Under the pieces are notes generated by a model. That model made no database searches and had not been told where the DNA came from. It saw only the letters and a program-made list of their open reading frames with translations. A program made the position numbers and the translations under genes. 64,000 nt of DNA from Streptomyces sp. WM4235 (GTDB taxonomy: Bacteria > Actinomycetota > Actinomycetes > Streptomycetales > Streptomycetaceae), in contig NZ_LGDE01000148.1 of assembly GCF_001279725.1 (NCBI RefSeq), positions 1-64,000 on the forward strand, written 5' to 3'. Below are positions 1 to 8,255 of the stretch, piece after piece; position 1 is the first letter of the stretch; every line of letters starts with the position of its first letter.

Positions 1-22
1 GGGCGGGGTGGGCCGCGGTGGG

Positions 23-59
23 CCGCCCCGCCCGGGAAGGGTGTGCCCGGGCGGGGCGG
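23..59 (-). terminator. Probable terminator of the SH3-like gene
   Basis: A perfect 14-bp inverted repeat (arms 23-36 and 46-59, 9-nt loop), almost all G and C, lies just past the stop of the leftward SH3-like gene. There is no clear T-run, as is usual for Streptomyces terminators. Confidence 0.6.
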
Positions 60-79
60 GCCCGGGGGGTTCGTCCGGG

Positions 80-382
80 TCAGTCGCAGCGGCTGGCGAC
101 GTACCCGTCGCTGCCGGTCTTCACGTAGGCGTCCGACACGAAGCGGCCGTTGCCGATGCAGTCCCAGAGGCCGGTCGTCCCGTACGGACCCGAAACCGTC
201 GTGCCGGGGCACTGGCAGCGGATGGACACGCTCGCCCCGAGCGGGAGGGTGTCGATGATCGCGTAGCCGGTTCCGGGGCCGCTGCGAACGTTGACGCGGT
301 AGCCGGGAGCGACCTGGTACATCGGCAGGCCACCGCTCGCCGTGACGCTCGTGACGTGGCTTGAATCATTCTCAATGGACAT
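80..382 (-). CDS. Small SH3-like (SH3b) domain protein
   Basis: A 100-residue protein. Residues about 20-97 look like one bacterial SH3 domain: the segment NVRSGPGTGY followed by an LPLGASV turn is the usual start of SH3b repeats. Four cysteines (around 57, 59, 75 and 99) could form two disulphides, which fits an exported protein, yet the N-terminus is hydrophilic and has no visible signal peptide. The ATG start is preceded at about 8 nt by a purine-rich GGGGGAG site. It diverges from the Ser/Thr kinase gene across a 106-bp gap. SH3b domains usually bind peptides or cell wall; the ligand here is unknown. Confidence 0.75.
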   Translation of the reverse strand: MSIENDSSHVTSVTASGGLPMYQVAPGYRVNVRSGPGTGYAIIDTLPLGASVSIRCQCPGTTVSGPYGTTGLWDCIGNGRFVSDAYVKTGSDGYVASRCD

Positions 383-488
383 GTGAAAGCTCCCCCCATG
401 GGTGTTGCCCAGCGCAACGCGCGCAGGCTAGCAGGACCTTGGAGAATCGCACGGGCCATGGGCTAGGCTCCGGCGGGGGTGGTGAGCG

Positions 489-2621
489 GTGCATTCGCGG
501 CGCGCGGACTACGCCGGGTTTCCGGAGTATGCCGGGCAGTACCGGCTCGAATCCGTGCTCGGTTCCGGCGGCATGGGGGTCGTCCACCTGGCCGCCTCCA
601 GCTCGGGGCTGAAACTCGCCGTCAAGGTCGTACACGCCCAACACGCGGTGGACCCCGAGTTCCGGGCGCGCTTCCGACAGGAGGTCGCCGCCGCGCGACG
701 GGTGAGCGGGGCGTTCACCGCACCCGTCGTGGACGCCGATCCGGATGCCGAACGGCCTTGGATGGCCACCCTGTTCGTCGACGCGCCGACGTTGTCCGAA
801 CGAGTGCGCGAACGCGTCCTGGACTCTATCGAACTGACCCGGCTCGCCGCCGGGCTGGCGGAAGCCCTGAGGGACATCCACCGCGCCGGGGTGGTACACC
901 GGGATCTGAAGCCGAGCAACGTGCTGATGGCCCCGGACGGGGTCCGGGTCATCGACTTCGGGATCTCGCGCCCGGCCGACAGCGACCTGCGCACCGAGAC
1001 CGGGAAGCTGATCGGAACGCCGCCGTTCATGGCGCCCGAGCAGTTCCAGAGCCCCCGGGACGTGGGCACGGCCGCCGACGTCTTCGCGCTGGGCGCGGTG
1101 CTGGTGTACGCGGCGACGGGGCACGGGCCGTTCGACTCGGACAGCCACTACCTCGTGGCGTACCAGGTCGTGCACAGCGAGCCCGACCTGACGGGGTTGC
1201 CGGACCTGCTGGTTCCGGTCGTGGCCCGGTGCCTGGCGAAGGATCCGAACGAGCGGCCGACCGCCCACGCGCTCATCGCCGAGATCCGGGCGCTGACGAG
1301 TCCGACCTCCGAGAACACCCAGTCCTTCATCGCGCAGCCGCGCATACCTCGGCAGCGCAAGCCGGCGCCCGACGAGGAGGACACGCATCGACGCGCCGTG
1401 CCGGCCGTCGTCCGCCGACCCGCACGGCCCCCGCGCGGATGGGCCTTGAGGGCGTGGGTGGCCGCCGCGCTCCTCGCCGTCGGCGCGGTCGGGGGTGGGC
1501 TGTGGCTCGCCGCCGACGCGGGGACACCCGTACGGAACGCGTCCGAGGCGCCGGGAGACGAAACCGCGGTACCGCCGCCCGTGACCCCTTGGTCGGTGTC
1601 CCTGGGCGGGCACACCGCGTCCTGCTCGGCGGTGGGCGCGGCGCTCTACTGCGCCGGACGCCACCTCACCGGCGCCCGCCTCGACGTCACGAACGGCGCG
1701 GTGGCCTGGTCCGTTCCCGCCCCCGCGAGCGGCGCGCTGCCCGGCGCGACCCCGCCGGTCCCCCGGGAAGCCGGTGGCGTGATCGTCGTCGTGGCGGACG
1801 GGGGCGAACGGCTCCGGGCACTGGACCCGAAGACCGGCGCCGAGCGCTGGCAGCGCGGGCTGTCGGCCGGCACGCAGGTGGTGACCGCGGGCCCGCACGT
1901 CCTCCTGACCTCGGCGGACGGAAGCGTGCGCGCCATCGACGCGGCCGACGGAGCCCAGCGCTGGACCGGACCCGGCGCCGCGGGATCCGGTTGGTGGGGT
2001 GGTACCGGGCAGAACGGCGCGCCCTCCTTCTTCCGGTCGACGCCCGACGGCAGCGGCCGGTCGACGGAGGTCTCGGAGGTGGACGCGTCCACCGGCACCG
2101 TGCGCTGGCAGGTACGGACCGACGGCAGGCTTCGTCCTTTCGGGACCGCGGCCGACACGCTCTTCCTACTGGACAACGACGCGAGCGCTCACGCGATCGG
2201 TGTCGTGAGGATCGGTCGGACGACGCGCTCGGTGCAGCGGGTCCGACTGTCGGCTCCCCTGTACGACGCCCAGGCGACGGTGGGGGCGAACGGCACGACC
2301 TACGCCTTCGGCACGCAGGGCACGGTCGCGGCGGTCGGCACGGGCAAGGAACTGTGGCGCCTGGAAACCGGCGCGGCGAGCGCGTCGAGCCCCATGTACG
2401 CGGATGGGCACGTGTACCTCAGCGTGTCGGACGGCCGCCTGCTGGCCGTCGACGCGGCCACCGGACGGCTCGTCGGGCAGACCGGGACCCGTCTGGCTGC
2501 GGGGCGGGCGGCTGTCAGCTCCGCGATCCCCGCTCCCGTTCTCTCCGATGGGCGGGTGTACGCGTCCGCGCCCGACGGGACCGTCTTCGCCGTGGACGCG
2601 GCGAACCCCGCCGGCTGGTGA
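489..2621 (+). CDS. Membrane Ser/Thr protein kinase with PQQ-like beta-propeller
   Basis: A 710-residue PknB-type receptor kinase. The kinase domain covers about residues 17-270: glycine loop GSGGMG (25-30), ATP-binding Lys46 in LAVKV, catalytic loop HRDLKPSN (137-144), DFG at 156-158 and the activation-segment end GTPPFMAPEQ near 176-185. A single membrane helix follows (about 319-342). The rest (about 370-710) consists of repeated WxxxxxxG/ALDxxTG units, as in PQQ-like (quinoprotein) beta-propellers, and would lie outside the cell as the sensor. The GTG start follows a GGGGGTGG stretch. Ligand and substrates are not evident. Confidence 0.93.
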   Translation: MHSRRADYAGFPEYAGQYRLESVLGSGGMGVVHLAASSSGLKLAVKVVHAQHAVDPEFRARFRQEVAAARRVSGAFTAPVVDADPDAERPWMATLFVDAPTLSERVRERVLDSIELTRLAAGLAEALRDIHRAGVVHRDLKPSNVLMAPDGVRVIDFGISRPADSDLRTETGKLIGTPPFMAPEQFQSPRDVGTAADVFALGAVLVYAATGHGPFDSDSHYLVAYQVVHSEPDLTGLPDLLVPVVARCLAKDPNERPTAHALIAEIRALTSPTSENTQSFIAQPRIPRQRKPAPDEEDTHRRAVPAVVRRPARPPRGWALRAWVAAALLAVGAVGGGLWLAADAGTPVRNASEAPGDETAVPPPVTPWSVSLGGHTASCSAVGAALYCAGRHLTGARLDVTNGAVAWSVPAPASGALPGATPPVPREAGGVIVVVADGGERLRALDPKTGAERWQRGLSAGTQVVTAGPHVLLTSADGSVRAIDAADGAQRWTGPGAAGSGWWGGTGQNGAPSFFRSTPDGSGRSTEVSEVDASTGTVRWQVRTDGRLRPFGTAADTLFLLDNDASAHAIGVVRIGRTTRSVQRVRLSAPLYDAQATVGANGTTYAFGTQGTVAAVGTGKELWRLETGAASASSPMYADGHVYLSVSDGRLLAVDAATGRLVGQTGTRLAAGRAAVSSAIPAPVLSDGRVYASAPDGTVFAVDAANPAGW

Positions 2622-2639
2622 CACGACCGGCGGGGTTCG
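2602..2639. terminator. Bidirectional terminator between kinase and ilvD
   Basis: A perfect 13-bp inverted repeat (arms 2602-2614 and 2627-2639, 12-nt loop) between two convergent genes. It begins inside the last codons of the kinase gene and ends 17 bp before the ilvD stop, so it can serve both directions. Confidence 0.8.
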
Positions 2640-2655
2640 GGAGGACTCGGCGGGT

Positions 2656-4506
2656 TCAGCCCAGGAGGGAGACGTCGCGGACCGCGCCCTTGTCGGCGCT
2701 GGTGGCCATGGCGGCGTAGGCGCGCAGGGCCGCGGAGACCTTGCGTTCGCGGTTCTTCGGGGCGTAGACGCCGCCGAGGGCCTCGCGGCGGGCGGCCAGT
2801 TCCTCGTCGGGGACCAGCAGCTCGATCGAGCGGTTCGGGATGTCGATGCGGATGCGGTCGCCGTCCTCGACGAGGGCGATGGTGCCGCCCGAGGCGGCCT
2901 CCGGGGAGGCGTGGCCGATGGACAGGCCCGAGGTGCCGCCGGAGAAACGGCCGTCCGTGACGAGGGCGCAGGCCTTGCCGAGACCGCGGCCCTTGAGGAA
3001 GGACGTCGGGTACAGCATCTCCTGCATGCCGGGGCCGCCGCGCGGGCCCTCGTAGCGGATGACGACGACGTCGCCCTCCTTGATCTCCTTGCGGAGGATC
3101 TTGTCGACGGCCTCGTCCTGCGACTCGCAGACCACGGCCGGACCCTCGAAGGTCCAGATCGACTCGTCCACGCCGGCGGTCTTCACGACGCAGCCGTCGA
3201 CCGCGATGTTGCCGCGCAGGACGGCGAGGCCGCCGTCCTTGGAGTACGCGTGCTGCACCGAGCGGATGCAGCCGCCCTCGGCGTCGAGGTCGAGGGTGTC
3301 CCAGCGCTCGGACTGGGAGAAGGCGGTCGCGGAGCGCTTGCAGCCGGGGGCCGCGTGCCACAGCTCCATGGCGGTGTCGGACGCCGTGCCGGAGCGGGCG
3401 TCCCACCGCGCGAGCCAGTCCTCCAGGTTGTCGGAGTGCACGGAGGTGACGTCCTTGTTGAGGAGACCGCCGCGGTACAGCTCGCCGAGGATGGCGGGGA
3501 TGCCGCCGGCCCGGTGGATGTCCTCCATGTAGTACGTGCCGCCGGGCGCCACGTTCGGCGCGACCTTGGACAGGCAGGGAACGCGGCGGGAGACGGCGTC
3601 GATGTCGGTGAGGTCGTACTCCAGGCCCGCCTCCTGCGCCGCCGCCAGCAGGTGCAGGATCGTGTTGGTGGAGCCGCCCATCGCGATGTCGAGCGCCATG
3701 GCGTTCTCGAAGGCCTCGCGGGTGGCGATGTTGCGCGGCAGGACGGACTCGTCGCCGTCCTCGTAGTAGCGCTTGGTGATCTCCACGACCGTGCGGCCGG
3801 CGTCCTCGTACAGGGCGCGGCGGGCGGTGTGCGTGGCGAGGACCGAGCCGTTGCCCGGGAGGGCCAGACCGATGGCCTCGGCGAGGCAGTTCATGGAGTT
3901 GGCGGTGAACATGCCCGAACAGGAGCCGCAGGTCGGACAGGCGTTCTCCTCGATCCGCAGCACGTCCTCGTCCGAGACGTTCTCGTTGGCGGCGTCGACC
4001 ATGGCGTCGATCAGGTCGAGCTTGCGGACGGTGCCGTCGACGAGGATGGCCTGCCCGGCCTCCATCGGACCGCCGGAGACGAAGACGACCGGGATGTTGA
4101 GGCGCATGGCGGCCATCAGCATGCCGGGGGTGATCTTGTCGCAGTTGGAGATGCAGATCAGGGCGTCGGCGCAGTGCGCCTCGACCATGTACTCCACGCT
4201 GTCCGCGATCAGGTCGCGGGAGGGCAGGGAGTACAGCATGCCGCCGTGGCCCATGGCGATGCCGTCGTCGACCGCGATGGTGTTGAACTCGCGCGGGATC
4301 GCGCCCGCCTCGCGGATGGCGTCGGAGACGATCCGGCCGACCGGCGCCAGGTGGGTGTGCCCGGGGACGAACTCGGTGAAGGAGTTGGCCACCGCGATGA
4401 TCGGCTTTCCGATGTCCGCGCTCGCTACGCCCGAGGCGCGCATCAGCGCACGTGCGCCTGCCATGTTGCGGCCGTGGGTGACGGTGCGGGACCTCAGCTC
4501 GGGCAT
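2656..4506 (-). CDS. ilvD: Dihydroxy-acid dehydratase IlvD
   Basis: A 616-residue enzyme of branched-chain amino acid synthesis. It dehydrates 2,3-dihydroxy-isovalerate and 2,3-dihydroxy-3-methylvalerate to the 2-oxo acids, using an iron-sulphur cluster and Mg2+. Family hallmarks are visible: [10 protein letters not shown] near residue 120, [12 protein letters not shown] near 190 (cluster cysteines), and a C-terminal segment with GRFSGGTSG. The ATG at 4506 is chosen because GGGGAG lies about 7 nt upstream of it; an upstream GTG at 4515 touches that site. The 195-bp region before the gene carries a perfect palindrome and a tandem-repeat array, listed separately. Not clustered with other ilv genes. 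Confidence 0.96.
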   Translation of the reverse strand: MPELRSRTVTHGRNMAGARALMRASGVASADIGKPIIAVANSFTEFVPGHTHLAPVGRIVSDAIREAGAIPREFNTIAVDDGIAMGHGGMLYSLPSRDLIADSVEYMVEAHCADALICISNCDKITPGMLMAAMRLNIPVVFVSGGPMEAGQAILVDGTVRKLDLIDAMVDAANENVSDEDVLRIEENACPTCGSCSGMFTANSMNCLAEAIGLALPGNGSVLATHTARRALYEDAGRTVVEITKRYYEDGDESVLPRNIATREAFENAMALDIAMGGSTNTILHLLAAAQEAGLEYDLTDIDAVSRRVPCLSKVAPNVAPGGTYYMEDIHRAGGIPAILGELYRGGLLNKDVTSVHSDNLEDWLARWDARSGTASDTAMELWHAAPGCKRSATAFSQSERWDTLDLDAEGGCIRSVQHAYSKDGGLAVLRGNIAVDGCVVKTAGVDESIWTFEGPAVVCESQDEAVDKILRKEIKEGDVVVIRYEGPRGGPGMQEMLYPTSFLKGRGLGKACALVTDGRFSGGTSGLSIGHASPEAASGGTIALVEDGDRIRIDIPNRSIELLVPDEELAARREALGGVYAPKNRERKVSAALRAYAAMATSADKGAVRDVSLLG

Positions 4507-4596
4507 CGGGTTCACTCCCCATGAGTGCGGCGGCGCCGGAGAGGCCTGCCGCGACTGTGGATATGGCTGTTTACGAGGCTACGCCTCTCGCCCGCG

Positions 4597-4617
4597 ATGC
4601 GGACACGGTGTCCGCAT
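4597..4617. promoter_or_regulatory. Perfect palindrome upstream of ilvD (candidate operator)
   Basis: Arms ATGCGGACAC (4597-4606) and GTGTCCGCAT (4608-4617) around one central G form a perfect 21-nt palindrome, centred about 100 bp before the ilvD start. On the ilvD strand a TAGCCT sequence (possible -10) follows about 20-35 nt downstream, so a bound protein would cover the -35 region. The cognate regulator is unknown. Confidence 0.6.
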
Positions 4618-4641
4618 GCCGGGACGGCCGGCTCAGCTTTC

Positions 4642-4724
4642 GGTCACTGCTGGGTGAGGTCACTGTGCGGTGAGGTCACTGTTCGGTGAGGGGCACCGTG
4701 TTCGACGGGGTCACTGTTCGGTGA
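4642..4724. repeat. 16-bp tandem repeat at the 3' end of the TetR gene
   Basis: Units at 4642-4657, 4658-4673, 4674-4689 and 4709-4724 follow the pattern GGTCACTG-N3-GGTGA, with a decayed unit between the third and the last. The last unit contains the final codons (LTEQ) and stop of the TetR-family gene, so the array looks like serial duplication of the gene end. Confidence 0.85.
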
Positions 4725-5331
4725 GGTAGCGCTGGAGGGTCGGGGCCACGAGGGCGATGATCTCCTCCGGGTCCGCGGACGCGAGGGGCTCGATCTGGAC
4801 CACGTACCGCAGGATCGCGATGCCGATCATGTGCGAGGCCGCGAGTTCGGCGCGGAAGGTGGGGTCGGGCACGTCGAGGTCGGCCGCGACCCGCTCCAGG
4901 ACCCGGCGCAGGATCAATCGGCGCAGCACGGCGGCGGCGGCCTCGTGGGTGAGGGCGGAGCGGATCACGGCGAGGAGGGGGGCGCGGGTGGCCGGGTTCT
5001 CCCAGATGCCCAGGAAGTAGCGGGCCAGGCGCTCGCCGATGCCGTCCGGGCCGGAGCCGACGATCTGCGGGACGACCAGGGCCGGCTCCATGCTGACCTC
5101 GATGGCGGCGGCGAACAGGTCGTCCTTGCTGCCGAAGTAGTGGTGCACCAGTGCCGGGTCCACGCCGGCCGCCTTCGCGATCCCGCGTACGGAGGTCTTG
5201 TCGTAGCCGCGCGCCGCGAACTCCGAACGGGCCGCGAGCCGGATCCGCTCCTGCGTGCCGGGGCCGTCGTCGGCCTCGTCCTGGCGGGGGCGACCGGGGC
5301 CGCGGCGGGGCTTGCCGACCGGGTCCGTCAT
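4711..5331 (-). CDS. TetR-family transcriptional regulator
   Basis: A 206-residue regulator. Residues 27-75 form the TetR helix-turn-helix ([20 protein letters not shown], then [12 protein letters not shown]). The C-terminal part matches the Streptomyces TetR subgroup with a helical ligand-binding domain. Its ATG overlaps the stop of the upstream isomerase gene by 4 bp (ATGA), so the two are translationally coupled and probably share function. The ligand is unknown. Its final codons lie in a 16-bp tandem-repeat array whose units each contain a short TCAC/GTGA dyad, which could be operators or only slippage products. Confidence 0.9.
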   Translation of the reverse strand: MTDPVGKPRRGPGRPRQDEADDGPGTQERIRLAARSEFAARGYDKTSVRGIAKAAGVDPALVHHYFGSKDDLFAAAIEVSMEPALVVPQIVGSGPDGIGERLARYFLGIWENPATRAPLLAVIRSALTHEAAAAVLRRLILRRVLERVAADLDVPDPTFRAELAASHMIGIAILRYVVQIEPLASADPEEIIALVAPTLQRYLTEQ

Positions 5332-6167
5332 GGCCGGCGGGCCGGGCTGTCGCTGGTCGCGGCCGCGAGGTGCTGCCGCGTGAAGGCCAGGGCCTCGGCG
5401 AGATCGGCCTCGCGTTCCGCCGAGGACATGGCGCGGCGGGTGTTGACCTCGATGACGACGTGACCGTCGAAGGAGGTACGGGCCAGGCCGCGCAGCAGTT
5501 CGGCGCAGGGCTGGGTACCGCGACCGGGGACGAGGTGCTCGTCCTTCGCGGAGCCGTTCCCGTCGGCGAGGTGGATGTGGGCGAGCCGGTCGCCCATCCG
5601 GTCGATCATCGCGTTCGCGTCGGTGCGGGCCGTCGCGGTGTGCGAGAGGTCCACCGTGAAGTGCCGGTAATCGTCCTTGGTGACGTCCCACTCGGGCGCG
5701 TACGCGAGCATCTCGCGGTCGCGGTAGCGCCAGGGGTACATGTTCTCGACGGCGAACCTGACGTCGGTCTCGTCCGCCATGCGCCAGATGCCGGCGACGA
5801 AGTCGCGGGAGTACGCGCGCTGCCAGCGGAACGGCGGGTGCACGACGACGGTGCCCGCGCCCAGCCGCTCGGCCGCCGACTGGGCGCGCCGCAGCTTCGT
5901 CCAGGGGTCGGTCGACCAGACGCGCTGGGTGATCAGGAGGCAGGGGGCGTGGATCGCGAGGACCGGGACCCCGTGGTGGTCGGAGAGGCGGCGCAGGGCG
6001 TCGATGTCCTGGCTGACCGGGTCCGTCCAGACCATGACCTCGACGCCGTCGTAGCCGAGGCGCGCGGCGATCTCGAAGGCGGTCGCCGTGGACTCCGGAT
6101 AGACGGAGGCGGTGGAAAGGGCGACCTTGGGCCTTGGTCTCGGGGTCTGGGGGCGGGGTTCTGCCAC
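5328..6167 (-). CDS. Sugar phosphate isomerase/epimerase-like TIM-barrel protein
   Basis: A 279-residue member of the xylose-isomerase-like TIM-barrel superfamily. Visible features are [14 protein letters not shown] near residue 38, [36 protein letters not shown] and a C-terminal [10 protein letters not shown]. The conserved His, Glu and Asp residues fit a divalent-metal site. Substrate cannot be deduced; members include inosose-related enzymes, endonuclease IV-like proteins and sugar epimerases. The GTG start has no evident Shine-Dalgarno site. A TAACCT sequence 6 nt upstream could be a -10 element of a leaderless transcript. First gene of a two-gene unit with the TetR regulator. Confidence 0.82.
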   Translation of the reverse strand: MAEPRPQTPRPRPKVALSTASVYPESTATAFEIAARLGYDGVEVMVWTDPVSQDIDALRRLSDHHGVPVLAIHAPCLLITQRVWSTDPWTKLRRAQSAAERLGAGTVVVHPPFRWQRAYSRDFVAGIWRMADETDVRFAVENMYPWRYRDREMLAYAPEWDVTKDDYRHFTVDLSHTATARTDANAMIDRMGDRLAHIHLADGNGSAKDEHLVPGRGTQPCAELLRGLARTSFDGHVVIEVNTRRAMSSAEREADLAEALAFTRQHLAAATSDSPARRP

Positions 6168-6297
6168 GGGGACAGGTTACCGATGCCGGTGCCCCCGCCG
6201 GGCGGGGTGGGGGGATCCGCCGGTTCAAAGTGCCCGTGGACCCGGCCCGACGAGGCCGCGCACGGGCTCGGGCCGGTACGAGGGGTGAGGCCGGACG

Positions 6298-6344
6298 GGC
6301 CCGGTCGGAAGGGGTGGGCCCGGTCGGGCGAAGCGGGCCCGGTC
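6298..6344. repeat. 18-19-bp repeat at the 3' end of the Ppx/GppA gene
   Basis: GGGCCCGGTC recurs at 6298-6307, 6316-6325 and 6335-6344. The last copy holds part of the stop codon of the leftward phosphatase gene (stop at 6343-6345). Confidence 0.7.
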
Positions 6345-7272
6345 AGGACGGGAGGTGGTCCAGGCGGCGGAGGATGACGCCCTCCCGCAGGGCCCAGGGG
6401 CAGATCTCCAACTCCTCGACGCCGAGGAGGTCCATCGTGCCCTCCGCGACCAGGGCGCCCGCCAGGAGCTGTCCGGCGCGGCCCTCGGACACGCCCGGGA
6501 GGGTGGAGCGCTGCGCGGTGGTCATCGCCGCCAGGCGCGGGACCCACTCCTCCAGGGACTTGCGGGTCAGGTCGCGCTGGACGTACAGGCCGTCGGCCGA
6601 GCGGGCCGCGCCCGCGATGCGGGCCAGCTGCCGGAACGTCTTGGAGGTCGCCACCACGTGGTCCGGCGCTCCGAAGCGGCTGAACACACTGACCGACCGG
6701 GCGATCTGGGCCCGCGCGTGCCGGCGCAGGGCCTTCACGTCGGCCGGGTCGGCGGGGTCGCCCGGAAGCCACGCCGAGGTGAGGCGGCCGGCGCCCAGCG
6801 GGAGGGACACCGCCGCGTCGGGTTCCTCGTCGATGCCGAACGCGATCTCCAGCGAGCCGCCGCCGATGTCGAGGACCAGCAGCTTGCCCGCCGACCAGCC
6901 GAACCAGCGCCGGGCGGCGAGGAACGTCAGCCGCGCCTCGTCCTCACCGCTGAGGATGGGCAGGTCGAGGCCGGTCTCGGCCTTCACCCGGGCCAGGACC
7001 TCGTCGGCGTTCGTGGCCTCGCGCACGGCGCTCGTCGCGAAGGGCAGCAGGTCCTCGCAGCCCTTGTCCTCGGCGGCCTGCACGGCGTCGCCGAGGACCG
7101 AGACGAGGCGCTCTATGCCCTCCGGGGTGACCGCCCCGTGCTCGTCGAGGAGTTCCGCCAGCCGCAGTTCCACCTTGTGCGAGTGCGCGGGCAGCGGGCG
7201 CGCACCGGGGTGTGCGTCGACCACCAGCAGATGGATCGTGTTCGAACCCACATCAAGGACACCGAGTCTCAT
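6343..7272 (-). CDS. Ppx/GppA-family exopolyphosphatase
   Basis: A 309-residue ASKHA-fold phosphatase. The N-terminal phosphate-1 motif [11 protein letters not shown] (residues 6-16), the phosphate-2 motif [11 protein letters not shown] near 140 and GAGRLT near 175 are all present. Enzymes of this family hydrolyse terminal phosphates from polyphosphate or from pppGpp. At about 310 residues this is the short actinobacterial Ppx form, without the C-terminal HD extension of E. coli GppA, so which substrate it prefers is open. It stands alone, separated by repeats from the isomerase gene and divergent from the next gene by 63 bp. Confidence 0.92.
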   Translation of the reverse strand: MRLGVLDVGSNTIHLLVVDAHPGARPLPAHSHKVELRLAELLDEHGAVTPEGIERLVSVLGDAVQAAEDKGCEDLLPFATSAVREATNADEVLARVKAETGLDLPILSGEDEARLTFLAARRWFGWSAGKLLVLDIGGGSLEIAFGIDEEPDAAVSLPLGAGRLTSAWLPGDPADPADVKALRRHARAQIARSVSVFSRFGAPDHVVATSKTFRQLARIAGAARSADGLYVQRDLTRKSLEEWVPRLAAMTTAQRSTLPGVSEGRAGQLLAGALVAEGTMDLLGVEELEICPWALREGVILRRLDHLPS

Positions 7273-7335
7273 ACGGGGAAACGCTACTGGTCCGGTCGCG
7301 TAGGGGTGGAGTAAGGGGCCCTTAGGCTTGGGTTT

Positions 7336-8163
7336 GTGCCAAATACGAAGAAGGCCAACAAGTCCCGCCCCAAGTCGAAGAAGGCCAAGGGCGGCGAGTC
7401 CCCCGCGGTCTCCGGTGACGAGAAGGGCCTCGACTTTCCCCGGGCCTGGGTGGAGTTCCCGGACCCCGCCGACGACGAACAGATCTTCCGCTGCGACCTG
7501 ACCTGGCTGACCTCGCGCTGGACCTGCATCTTCGGCAGCGGCTGCCAGGGCATCCAGGCCGGCCGGGCGGACGACGGCTGCTGCACCCTCGGCGCGCACT
7601 TCTCCGACGAGGACGACGAGAAGCGCGTCGCGGAGAACGTGGCCCGCCTCACACCGGAGCTGTGGCAGTTCCACGACGTGGGCACCGAGTCCGGCTGGGT
7701 GCAGAAGGACGAGGACGGCGAGCGGCAGACCCGCCGCTGGGAGGGTTCGTGCATCTTCCAGAACCGGCCCGGCTTCGCCGCGGGCGCCGGTTGCTCGCTG
7801 CACATCCTGGCGCTGCGCGAGAAGCGCGAGCCGTTGGAGACCAAGCCCGACGTGTGCTGGCAGCTGCCGATCCGTCGCACCTACGACTGGATCGACCGGC
7901 CCGACGACACGCGGGTCCTCCAGGTCACGATCGGCGAGTACGACCGGCGCGGCTGGGGTCCGGGCGGCCACGACCTGCACTGGTGGTGCACGTCGGCCAC
8001 GTCCGCGCACGGGGCCGGTGACCCGGTGTACGTGTCGTACCGCCCCGAGCTGACGGAGCTGATGGGCAAGGAGGGCTACGAGGCGCTCGTGGCGCTCTGC
8101 GAGGCGCGGTTGGCCTCGCTGCTGCCGATGGCCCCGCACCCCGCGGATCCGCCGACGGCGTAG
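7336..8163 (+). CDS. Conserved actinobacterial Cys-rich protein (possible metal-binding)
   Basis: A 275-residue protein. After a Lys-rich N-terminus (about residues 1-25), cysteines cluster as in small metal-chelating proteins: CIFGSGCQG near 63-71, a CC pair in [13 protein letters not shown] and AGCSLH near 145-155, and VCWQLP near 178. This spacing resembles the DUF3109/YkgJ-like iron-sulphur or zinc-binding families, but the assignment is by eye. No signal peptide or membrane segment. It diverges from the Ppx/GppA gene with only 63 bp between them. Function unknown. Confidence 0.75.
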   Translation: MPNTKKANKSRPKSKKAKGGESPAVSGDEKGLDFPRAWVEFPDPADDEQIFRCDLTWLTSRWTCIFGSGCQGIQAGRADDGCCTLGAHFSDEDDEKRVAENVARLTPELWQFHDVGTESGWVQKDEDGERQTRRWEGSCIFQNRPGFAAGAGCSLHILALREKREPLETKPDVCWQLPIRRTYDWIDRPDDTRVLQVTIGEYDRRGWGPGGHDLHWWCTSATSAHGAGDPVYVSYRPELTELMGKEGYEALVALCEARLASLLPMAPHPADPPTA

Positions 8164-8172
8164 GGCTGTCGA

Positions 8173-8222
8173 CCGGCGGATCGGAAGGCCGGCGGATCGG
8201 GAAGTCGGCGGATCGGGAAGTC
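8173..8222. repeat. 16-17-bp triple repeat just after a gene end
   Basis: CGGCGGATCGGGAAGT-type units recur at about 8173-8188, 8189-8205 and 8206-8222 in the 92-bp gap between two convergent genes, 10 bp past the stop of the Cys-rich protein gene. Confidence 0.75.
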
Positions 8223-8255
8223 GGTGCGCGCTGCGCCCGGGGGGCCCGCCCGCGG

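Noticed and set aside
4711..6228. A single fused protein covering the isomerase region and TetR regulator
   Set aside because: The frame that includes TetR reads through the isomerase gene out of phase. The two real genes overlap by 4 bp in the ATGA arrangement.
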